8,787 nucleotides of DNA from Candidatus Zhuqueibacterota bacterium (GTDB taxonomy: Bacteria; Zhuqueibacterota; Zhuqueibacteria; Residuimicrobiales; Krinioviventaceae): assembly GCA_003854995.1 (NCBI GenBank), contig RQOI01000633.1, positions 1-8,787 on the forward strand, written 5' to 3'. Shown one piece after another: positions 1 through 5,460 of the stretch (the first letter of the stretch is position 1; each line of letters starts with the position of its first letter). The position numbers were made by a program, and so were the translations under genes. The notes beneath the pieces were generated by a model. It had not been told where the DNA came from and searched no databases. It saw only the letters and a program-made list of their open reading frames with translations.

Positions 1-72
1 CTTCGTGATCCTTCGTGTTTTTGGGGCTTGGTGTTGATCTTTTATCGACATTACCAGAAACTGACGTTTTAC
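1..72 (+). repeat. Composite dispersed intergenic repeat, left copy
   Basis: Two quasi-tandem units, CTTCGTGAT and CCTTCGTGTT, occupy 1-20. They are followed by TTGATCTTTTA at 34-44 and CCAGAAACTGACGTTTTAC at 54-72. The last two blocks recur in inverted orientation at 8482-8492 (identical, 11 nt) and 8455-8473 (18 of 19 matching), with 9 and 8 nt between the blocks. CTTCGTG-like units also occur on the minus strand at 8649-8672. The order of blocks is therefore conserved in both copies, which points to one dispersed element. The element probably extends left of the window. No transposase is visible. The remainder, 73-165, is the leader of the sigma operon; I see no promoter there that I would defend. 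Confidence 0.6.
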
Positions 73-165
73 AGTTCAGATTGAAACGATCATTAATTCC
101 AGATAAACCATTTTCCCCCTCGTTCGTCTATAGCAGTAAAGAGTGCATGCTGGTGGAAGGAGTGA

Positions 166-714
166 ATGCTGCGAGTTGATGCTGAAAATGACCGCAAAAG
201 CAAAATGGCTGCTTTTGAATCGCTTTTCTCTGAGCACGAAGCAGCACTTTATCGCTATATTCGCCACCTCACCGAATCCGCTGCGATGGCCGAGGATATC
301 TATCAGGAGACCTGGCTGCGCGCAGCCAGGCAAATGAACTCGGGAAAAGTCGTGCGCAACTTAAAAAATTACCTTTTCACCATCGCCACCAATATCTTTC
401 GAGACGAGCTTCGACGCCTGCAGATACGTCGATTTTTTCTTGGTCCGGCATTGGAAAACGCCAAATCAGCGCAAGATACATGGGTATATGGCGAATCTCT
501 ACCAAATGAAATTGAATGGCGTGACGATTTACGGCGCGCAATGGAAAAGCTGTCGACAAAACAGCGAATTTTCTTTTGTCTGCGTCATATAGAAGGATTT
601 AAAATATCTGATATCAGCCATATGAACAAGTGCGCCGACGGGACGGTCAAGGCGACAATTCACAAGGCTGTTCAAAAATTACGCCGCGAACTGAAGGGAT
701 ATCAGGAAACATGA
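166..714 (+). CDS. ECF-family RNA polymerase sigma factor
   Basis: A 182-residue protein of normal ECF sigma length that should direct RNA polymerase to a small regulon. Region 2 spans about residues 17-85 and contains the typical acidic and aromatic stretch AEDIYQETWLRAAR (42-55), used for core binding and -10 recognition. A linker rich in charged residues follows. Region 4 (about 124-178) carries a helix-turn-helix reading LSTKQRIFFCLRHIEGF, then DGTVKATIHKAVQKLRREL. The ATG at 166 is the first possible start because the codon just before it is an in-frame TGA. GGAAGGAG at 155-162 is a strong but close ribosome site, 3 nt from the start. The last codon overlaps the next gene's ATG (ATGA at 711-714), which implies translational coupling with the anti-sigma gene. 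The subgroup and target promoter are unknown. Confidence 0.92.
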   Translation: MLRVDAENDRKSKMAAFESLFSEHEAALYRYIRHLTESAAMAEDIYQETWLRAARQMNSGKVVRNLKNYLFTIATNIFRDELRRLQIRRFFLGPALENAKSAQDTWVYGESLPNEIEWRDDLRRAMEKLSTKQRIFFCLRHIEGFKISDISHMNKCADGTVKATIHKAVQKLRRELKGYQET

Positions 715-1151
715 AGTGCTCAAAAATAGAACGAAAGCTGGCGCTGCTGCAAGAGCTGACAGCTGATGAGCTGCAACATATCGGCGAGTGTCCGAGGTGC
801 GCCGAATTTGCCGACGATATCCGGCACTTCCGTGCTCGCACATCTCTGACGACACCGTTCAACTTGAAAAATCATGTGCTGGCCTCCTGTCAGGCTGAAC
901 TGGGCGAACATCATTCAAGTCTGCTGCGCCGAGTAGCCGAAACGTGGCGCTCGCCTAAAGCAGCCATTGCACTCTCTGTATTGTCGGTCGTGACGCTGAT
1001 CGCGTCGGCCATCATACAATTCTATTCAGAGTCCAATGAACTATTCTGCCGATTATCGGCACTTTTTTTACTCATCGTACTTTTGCAAAACATCATCGCA
1101 GCCATATGCGCCCCCATTCTTGTCCAGCACAAGGCTGCTTTGAAAAACTGA
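711..1151 (+). CDS. Putative zinc-finger (ZAS) anti-sigma factor with two membrane helices
   Basis: A 146-residue protein. The start at 711 is preferred over an upstream in-frame ATG at 630 because it forms the ATGA overlap typical of sigma/anti-sigma pairs. The N-terminal cytoplasmic part holds His23-x3-Cys27-x2-Cys30 (HIGECPRC), the zinc signature of ZAS anti-sigma domains, which sequester ECF sigma factors. Two hydrophobic segments follow at about 84-104 and 112-137. Only around seven residues separate them, and only nine follow the second. The protein therefore lacks the usual extracytoplasmic sensor domain. The signal might be felt by the membrane helices, by redox or zinc state of the Cys/His site, or through the neighbouring zinc-ribbon protein; these are inferences. 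Sequence similarity to known anti-sigmas is limited beyond the motif, so the call rests largely on motif plus position. Confidence 0.75.
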   Translation: MKCSKIERKLALLQELTADELQHIGECPRCAEFADDIRHFRARTSLTTPFNLKNHVLASCQAELGEHHSSLLRRVAETWRSPKAAIALSVLSVVTLIASAIIQFYSESNELFCRLSALFLLIVLLQNIIAAICAPILVQHKAALKN

Positions 1152-1162
1152 AGGAGAATAAA

Positions 1163-1678
1163 ATGTCACGCGCAAACAAGACGTCCAGCTTGATCATTTT
1201 TCTCGTCGTCGCGCTGCTGTTCCTGTTCATTCTGTTTCCTTTCCTCAGATTTGGGCTCGGGCATGTCCTGGGCGGGCATTGGGGAGAGAGCGGCTTGATG
1301 ATGCCGGCCGGATTTTTTCACGGTCGATTTCTGCCGCTCTTTCCGATTCTGCTCATCACCCTTGTCTGGCTATTGATTGCCATCTGGGTTTACAATGATG
1401 CGGAGCAGCATAAAATGAGCGGCCTGTTATGGGCGTTGCTGGTCTTTTTCGGTAATATCGTCGCGCTCATCATCTATCTGATCGTGCGGTCGAGCGCGAT
1501 GACATCTGCTGCAGTGAGCTCGAATGCGGCAGTCTGCCCCAATTGCAAGGGAGCGGTGCAAGCGGATTATATCGTCTGCCCGCAGTGCGGCGCCAGTTTG
1601 AAGCAAACCTGCCCCAAATGCGGCACAAATGTGCAAAGCGGATGGAAGCATTGCGCGTACTGTGGAGAGGCCTTGTAG
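1163..1678 (+). CDS. Membrane protein with PLDc_N-like helices and C-terminal double zinc ribbon
   Basis: A 171-residue protein starting at ATG 1163 with GGAG at 1153-1156, 6 nt upstream, and only 11 nt after the anti-sigma stop. Helices lie at about 9-30, 57-77 and 87-108. The stretch from WVYNDAEQ (75-82) to IIYLIVR (103-109) resembles the short helical-hairpin module at the N-terminus of cardiolipin-synthase-like proteins (PLDc_N), although no phospholipase domain follows. The tail has four CxxC pairs: Cys125/128 with Cys139/142, and Cys150/153 with Cys164/167. These make two consecutive zinc ribbons, probably cytoplasmic. The function is unknown. Being third in a sigma/anti-sigma operon, it may help transmit or set the signal, or be an immediate envelope-stress target. 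The mature gene should not include the upstream in-frame extension from 1106, which lies inside the anti-sigma gene. Confidence 0.8.
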   Translation: MSRANKTSSLIIFLVVALLFLFILFPFLRFGLGHVLGGHWGESGLMMPAGFFHGRFLPLFPILLITLVWLLIAIWVYNDAEQHKMSGLLWALLVFFGNIVALIIYLIVRSSAMTSAAVSSNAAVCPNCKGAVQADYIVCPQCGASLKQTCPKCGTNVQSGWKHCAYCGEAL

Positions 1679-1681
1679 AGA

Positions 1682-1716
1682 GCGGTTCGATCACGGAAAT
1701 CGAATCGTTTTTATTT
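1682..1716 (+). terminator. Rho-independent terminator of the sigma operon, inside the 3' end of thiI
   Basis: GCGGTTCGAT (1682-1691) pairs with ATCGAATCGT (1699-1708), including two G-U pairs, around a 7-nt loop, followed by TTTTTATTT at 1708-1716. The U-tract is on the plus strand, so it ends the three-gene operon. Most of the hairpin and the whole tract fall within the last codons of the convergent thiI gene. No T-run follows the hairpin in the opposite direction. Confidence 0.75.
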
Positions 1717-2872
1717 CGGCGCTGGCGAGCGCCTGATCAAGCAAAGACTGCCACGCGCCCATTTTTTCTTCGACCGCGTGCACCTCGGACAGTTTGGCTT
1801 TGGTCTCGGGTTTCGTCGGCAGCAGATAGCTGCAGCAGTCATCATAGGGCTCTGTCGAAACGGCGAACGTGCCAATGTGTCTGGCCATTTCGATGATATC
1901 CTTTTTTTCCAGGCCAATGAGAGGTCGCAGTATCGGCATCCGCACCACCTCGGAAATGGCGGCGATATTTTCCAGCGTCTGGGACGCCACCTGACCGAGG
2001 CTATCGCCGGTGACGATGGCGCCGGCGCCTTCTCGCCGGGCGATCGATTCCGCCAGCCGAAACATCATGCGTCGATACATGACAACGCGCAGCTTGGCCG
2101 GCGCGGTCAGGATGATCTCTTTTTGAATATCGGCGAGCGACACAAAATAGATTCTGGAACTGTTTTGATAGACAGTCAGAATCTTGATGAGGTCGAGGAC
2201 ATTATAATAGGATGACTTTTCGGTGAATGGATAGCTATGAAAGTGGACAAAAATGATCTGGCAACCGCGCTTCATCATGCGAAAAGAGGAAACCGGCGAA
2301 TCGATCCCTGAGGACAACATGCTGACAACCTTTCCCGTCGATCGCACCGGCAGACCTCTCTCGCCGGCATAGGTCTGCAGGGCAAAGTAGACGCACTTGT
2401 TGAACACATCGATTTTTATGACAAATTCAGCGCTCCCCAAATCAACCTTTGCGCCTGTGGCCGACTGGATGCGCGCACCGACAATCTGGTTCACCTGCAC
2501 GGATGTGTAGGGATAGTGCTTGTCCACGCGATGGGTGTCCACCCGAAAGGATCGGAATTCCTGTCCTGTGATGGCGTCGAGCACCTGATCTTTCAGGATC
2601 TCGGGATCGGGATCTCCCCTGACAGCGATGCGAAACGACGCAATGCCGATGACATGCCTGAGGCGATCGATGACGCGCTGCACATCGCAGCCATCGGGAA
2701 GAGGGAGAAAAAAACGGCCATAGTCGATTTGGACGCTGATGCCACGCACATCGACCAGCGCCCGGTTAATATTTGCGCGCAACCGACTCTCAAAGAAAGG
2801 CCGGTTGCGCTTTTTCAAAGCAATTTCACTGTGATGGATGATGATGACGCGCTGCAGAGAATTTTCCGGCAT
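1691..2872 (-). CDS. thiI: tRNA 4-thiouridine synthase ThiI, short form without rhodanese domain
   Basis: A 393-residue cytoplasmic enzyme that adenylates U8 of tRNA and inserts sulfur to make 4-thiouridine; in some bacteria it also supplies sulfur for the thiamin thiazole ring. A ferredoxin-like region and THUMP domain occupy about residues 1-165, followed by the PP-loop ATPase domain. The PP-loop reads SSGIDSPV (187-194), with Ser at the position where many homologues have Gly (SGGIDS). TGDSLGQVASQT (288-299) is a strong ThiI signature. DCC at 345-347, in EPYDDCCSYLLPTKPETKA, carries the catalytic cysteine region corresponding to Cys344 of E. coli. The protein stops there, as in Bacillus-type ThiI, so sulfur must come from a partner cysteine desulfurase not encoded here. 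The start has AAGG 6 nt upstream. The gene is convergent with the sigma operon, 12 bp apart, so it runs close to an antisense transcript. Confidence 0.95.
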   Translation of the reverse strand: MPENSLQRVIIIHHSEIALKKRNRPFFESRLRANINRALVDVRGISVQIDYGRFFLPLPDGCDVQRVIDRLRHVIGIASFRIAVRGDPDPEILKDQVLDAITGQEFRSFRVDTHRVDKHYPYTSVQVNQIVGARIQSATGAKVDLGSAEFVIKIDVFNKCVYFALQTYAGERGLPVRSTGKVVSMLSSGIDSPVSSFRMMKRGCQIIFVHFHSYPFTEKSSYYNVLDLIKILTVYQNSSRIYFVSLADIQKEIILTAPAKLRVVMYRRMMFRLAESIARREGAGAIVTGDSLGQVASQTLENIAAISEVVRMPILRPLIGLEKKDIIEMARHIGTFAVSTEPYDDCCSYLLPTKPETKAKLSEVHAVEEKMGAWQSLLDQALASAEIKTIRFP

Positions 2873-2900
2873 ACTGGACCTTTTTCATGGCAATTCATCG

Positions 2901-2935
2901 AAATAAAAAATCCGACCCACTTTCGAGTCGGATTT
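2901..2935 (-). terminator. Rho-independent terminator after the FadR-like regulator gene
   Basis: AAATCCGAC (2908-2916) and GTCGGATTT (2927-2935) form a perfect 9-bp stem with a 10-nt loop. Read on the minus strand, the stem is followed by TTTTTTATTT (2910-2901). This is a textbook terminator 34 nt beyond the regulator stop. It lies only 28 nt before the thiI start, which suggests thiI needs read-through or a promoter overlapping the hairpin. Confidence 0.88.
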
Positions 2936-2969
2936 CATCAAGATAGAAAATCTTTGATAAAAATCAGTC

Positions 2970-3548
2970 TTATTTTTTGGCCCCATCAAGGACGACCTGG
3001 CTGATCTGCTCCGCAGCATTTGATAATTTAAACTTTTTCGTCTTTGATAGCGTCCAGTTTGCCGATATTTGATCCACGGCGCCAAAAACAAGCTGTTTAA
3101 AAATACTGGGATGCACTCCTTCACGAAAGATGCCCGCTTTTTGACCTTCAGCAAAGGCGTCGCCAAGAAGATCCAGATACTCTTTGAAGGTTGTCCCTTT
3201 GTATTCATGCAAGAATTTGTTGCTCTGGCGCAATTCAACTTCCAGCAGCAGGGCCAGATCCGGATTCTTTTCAACCACCTGACAGTGTCGTTTGATGAAC
3301 GTCACGATCTTTTCTTGCGGCGATGTCTGTTTCGCCAGCTCGGCCTTCATCGACTCGATGAGCGGCGTCATCTCCTCCTCAAAAATGGAGATCAACAGAT
3401 CATCCTTGTTTTTAAAGTAAAGGTAGGTCGTTCCGGTGGCGACACCAGCCACCTTGGCAATGTCTTCAACTTTGGCTTTGAAAAAGCCATCGCGGGCGAA
3501 CATTCTAATGGCTGCCTTGAGCAGTCGTTCTCGTTTTGTTGCGTCCAT
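2970..3548 (-). CDS. TetR-family regulator resembling Bacillus FadR (fatty-acid metabolism)
   Basis: A 192-residue repressor of usual TetR length. The N-terminal helix-turn-helix covers about residues 8-52 and ends TTYLYFKNKDDLLISIFEEEM, very like the B. subtilis FadR (YsiA) sequence as I recall it. The resemblance continues in the ligand domain: LEVELRQSNKFL (102-113) and QLVFGAVDQISANW (152-165). FadR proteins of this type bind long-chain acyl-CoA and then release operators of fatty-acid oxidation and uptake genes. The divergent neighbour is a FadL-family channel, which fits that role. A modest ribosome site, GGAAG, lies 9 nt before the ATG. The gene has its own terminator, so it is likely monocistronic. 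The TetR assignment is secure; the FadR-like ligand and regulon are inferences from similarity and position. Confidence 0.88.
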   Translation of the reverse strand: MDATKRERLLKAAIRMFARDGFFKAKVEDIAKVAGVATGTTYLYFKNKDDLLISIFEEEMTPLIESMKAELAKQTSPQEKIVTFIKRHCQVVEKNPDLALLLEVELRQSNKFLHEYKGTTFKEYLDLLGDAFAEGQKAGIFREGVHPSIFKQLVFGAVDQISANWTLSKTKKFKLSNAAEQISQVVLDGAKK

Positions 3549-3582
3549 AATGAGGGTCTTCCGTCTGTTTGGTCACAGTTTT

Positions 3583-3595
3583 TGAATAGTGTTCA
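3583..3595. promoter_or_regulatory. Possible operator TGAA-5-TTCA
   Basis: TGAATAGTGTTCA is a 4+4 inverted repeat with a 5-nt centre. It lies just downstream of the proposed -10 of the regulator gene, over its expected transcription start. Its half-sites recall the TGAA/TTCA ends of the Bacillus FadR box as I remember it, but a repeat this short occurs by chance in AT-rich DNA. AATAGTGTT from it recurs at 3681-3689, running into the fadL -35 element. Confidence 0.25.
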
Positions 3596-3597
3596 TA

Positions 3598-3626
3598 ATG
3601 ATATTAAATTCATGAAAGAAAAGCAA
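3598..3626 (-). promoter_or_regulatory. Predicted sigma-70 promoter of the FadR-like regulator
   Basis: Read on the minus strand, TTGCTT (3626-3621) is followed after exactly 17 nt by TATCAT (3603-3598), which places transcription start near 3591, about 43 nt before the ATG. Both hexamers are only partial matches to consensus. The -35 and spacer lie within the inverted repeat at 3611-3642, so a protein bound there would block this promoter; autoregulation is therefore plausible. Confidence 0.45.
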
Positions 3627-3642
3627 GCACTTTTCTTTCATG
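3611..3642. promoter_or_regulatory. 13-bp perfect inverted repeat in the fadR-fadL divergent region
   Basis: CATGAAAGAAAAG (3611-3623) and CTTTTCTTTCATG (3630-3642) are perfect inverted copies separated by CAAGCA. The repeat covers the -35 and spacer of the predicted regulator promoter and lies 46 nt upstream of the fadL -35. No U-tract follows the arms on either strand, so it does not look like a terminator. It is the best candidate operator in the region, perhaps for the FadR-like protein. The 32-nt span is longer than a usual single TetR site and could accommodate two dimers. Confidence 0.55.
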
Positions 3643-3687
3643 CTAAAAGTTCTGTAAAATTTACGCTTAATGAATATAAAAATAGTG

Positions 3688-3716
3688 TTGACAATCGTCT
3701 ATTTTTTTTGTAGAAT
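3688..3716 (+). promoter_or_regulatory. Near-consensus sigma-70 promoter of the fadL-like gene
   Basis: TTGACA (3688-3693) is a perfect -35 and TAGAAT (3711-3716) a five-of-six -10, separated by the ideal 17 nt. Transcription should start near 3723, giving a leader of about 75 nt. A promoter this strong generally implies control by repression, which suits the adjacent TetR gene. Confidence 0.75.
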
Positions 3717-3760
3717 AACGCCAATATGCACCTGCGAACACCCTCACAATCCTGAATAAA

Positions 3761-3777
3761 ATATGCAAATCGCATAT
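3761..3777. promoter_or_regulatory. 6-bp inverted repeat in the fadL leader
   Basis: ATATGC (3761-3766) and GCATAT (3772-3777) flank AAATC, ending 11 nt before the ribosome site GGAGG (3789-3793). AATATGCA also occurs at 3723-3730, at the expected transcription start. It could be a DNA operator or a weak leader hairpin. Confidence 0.35.
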
Positions 3778-3797
3778 CAATCGCAACCGGAGGTAAA

Positions 3798-5345
3798 ATG
3801 AAAAGAGCTATTTCACTACTAACTGTCCTGTGTCTCACCTTGTCGGCCACAACGACTCTTTTTGCAGCGGGCGTCGATTTAACCGGTGTCGGTGCGCGCG
3901 CCACGGCTATGAGCGGCAGCTATCGAGCCATCGCAGATGACTGGAGCGCTATGTACTGGAATCCTGCCGGCCTGGCATACACCACTGGTCTTGGCGCGGG
4001 ATTGAGCGTGGACTTTGTCATGCCCCGGGCAACCTTTCAAGTCGCAAACAGCCATTATTATATGAATTATGGCGGTAGTGCCTTCAAGCCATTCAGCGCC
4101 GCCTACCCGGTCGAAGTAGCTGCCGAGCCGCAAAATTTCGTCGTGCCATCCGGTGGCGTCACCTTCAATCTGGGTAGACTGGCTTTTGGCGTCGGCGCCT
4201 GGGCGCCGTTTGGCCTTGGCGCAAAATGGGATTTGCTGCAGACAGCGAAGAACAATCTCGGTCGAATTCCGGGCGTCCTCTATGATGAATACAATGCAGC
4301 CTATCCCAATGTTGAATATGAGAGCGATATGCAGCTCATCGACATCCATCCGACCATCGCCTTTAAAGTGAGCGATAAACTGTCCATTGGCGCGGGCTTT
4401 AGCTATATCATCGCCGACATCGCAATTCGTCAACCGGCTTTTCTGCAGAATCCATACCTGTATAACCAGCAACTTTATCAATATCTGGCCTCGGTCTCCG
4501 ATGGCGGCGCGCTCACAACCCTGAATCTGATGCGCCAACCGCCTTTTGATCATCTCATCAATGATGTGCAAATGACCGCTTCCGGCAATGGCTACGGCGC
4601 CAATTTCGGCATCATGTTCAAGCCGACAAAGAGCCTCAGCATCGGCGCATCGCTGCAGTACTATACGGAGCTCGATCTGGAAGGCACCTACAAAGAGACG
4701 ACCTATTTCGGCAGTGCGCCGATCTTTGACGGCGTCTCGCGCGCCTATGCCGATTCACTGCTCAACTATAACATTATCAACGCCGAACAGTATCTCATTA
4801 TCTCGAACTTTTATTCCGGCCAGGTCGTGACCCGCACCGACTTGGACGACGCGAAAGCCAAAGTGCCGCTGCCGATCAAATTTGGCATCGGCCTCAGCTA
4901 TTCCGGCTTTGAAAAACTGTTGTTGGCCCTTGATTTCACCTACACGCAGTGGTCGGCCTGGGATATCATACCGATCATGAATAGCGCCGGCGCAGAGGTG
5001 TCCGAACTGGTGGAGAATTGGAAAGACACCTTCCTCATTGGCCTAGGTTTCGAATACAACGTCGGCATCGCCAAATTGCGCGGCGGCATCAGCACTGAAA
5101 CGCGCGCAGCTGTTGATGAAACCATGTCCCTCACCATCCCGGACACCAATCTGCGGACCAAACTGAACGTCGGCCTGGCCATCCCTCTCGGCCCTGTCGC
5201 CCTGGCGCTGAACTATGAAAAGATCTTCATCGGCGATAACACGATCGACGTCTGGAATTACACCGATGCCATTGCCAGCAATATGGCCGGCACCTATATG
5301 ATGAGCGTCAATAACCTGATGATTGGTCTCGATTATAGTTTCTAA
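3798..5345 (+). CDS. FadL/OMPP1/TodX-family outer-membrane transport protein
   Basis: A 515-residue beta-barrel channel for hydrophobic substrates such as long-chain fatty acids or hydrocarbons. A signal peptide occupies residues 1-24, ending LFAA. The mature N-terminus has the family hallmark: GVGARATAMSGSYRAIADD leads into NPAGL at 55-59, the segment forming the hatch in FadL. GAWAPFGLGAKW (133-144) and, near the end, VPLPIKFGIGLSY (356-368) and LDFTYTQWSAWD (378-389) are also family features. The chain ends in Tyr-Ser-Phe, a normal barrel C-terminus. It is longer than the roughly 420-450 residues of typical FadL; about 55 extra residues (298-354) rich in Tyr, Asn and Ser sit between two strands, probably as a surface loop. 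GGAGG stands 4 nt before the ATG. Divergence from a FadR-like regulator favours fatty acids as substrate, but this is not proven. Confidence 0.92.
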   Translation: MKRAISLLTVLCLTLSATTTLFAAGVDLTGVGARATAMSGSYRAIADDWSAMYWNPAGLAYTTGLGAGLSVDFVMPRATFQVANSHYYMNYGGSAFKPFSAAYPVEVAAEPQNFVVPSGGVTFNLGRLAFGVGAWAPFGLGAKWDLLQTAKNNLGRIPGVLYDEYNAAYPNVEYESDMQLIDIHPTIAFKVSDKLSIGAGFSYIIADIAIRQPAFLQNPYLYNQQLYQYLASVSDGGALTTLNLMRQPPFDHLINDVQMTASGNGYGANFGIMFKPTKSLSIGASLQYYTELDLEGTYKETTYFGSAPIFDGVSRAYADSLLNYNIINAEQYLIISNFYSGQVVTRTDLDDAKAKVPLPIKFGIGLSYSGFEKLLLALDFTYTQWSAWDIIPIMNSAGAEVSELVENWKDTFLIGLGFEYNVGIAKLRGGISTETRAAVDETMSLTIPDTNLRTKLNVGLAIPLGPVALALNYEKIFIGDNTIDVWNYTDAIASNMAGTYMMSVNNLMIGLDYSF

Positions 5346-5406
5346 ATCGAGAACGACGATTCTGCTCACGGAATCGAGAGGAACACAATCATCGCGCAAT
5401 ACTCAC

Positions 5407-5441
5407 AGCCTCCACCACTTTTTTTGGTGTGAGGCTTTTTT
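5407..5441 (+). terminator. Rho-independent terminator after the fadL-like gene
   Basis: AGCCTC (5407-5412) pairs with GAGGCT (5431-5436), and CACC (5413-5416) with GGTG (5426-5429), with T5430 bulged. The stem is followed by a T-run through 5441. The hairpin is 62 nt past the stop and its T-run ends 19 nt before the next start codon. The interval 5346-5406 also contains a weak 6-bp hairpin, CGATTC-8-GAATCG at 5357-5376, and no recognisable promoter. Confidence 0.82.
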
Positions 5442-5460
5442 GTTTTGAAGGGAAAGAATC

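Noticed and set aside
81..109. TTGAAA-17-TAAACC as a sigma-operon promoter
   Set aside because: The -10 matches only three of six positions; no convincing ECF-type motif pair was found either.
630..710. N-terminal extension of the anti-sigma gene from ATG 630
   Set aside because: It would overlap the conserved region 4 of the sigma gene; the ATG at 711 gives the standard 4-nt overlap and a normal ZAS N-terminus.
3069..3713. 214-codon plus-strand open frame
   Set aside because: It runs antisense through the TetR gene and into the promoter region, has no ribosome site, and its translation shows no recognisable domain. The minus-strand frame has clear TetR motifs.
3879..4571. 230-codon minus-strand open frame
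   Set aside because: Antisense to the FadL-like gene, whose frame has family motifs and a signal peptide; the antisense product shows nothing recognisable.
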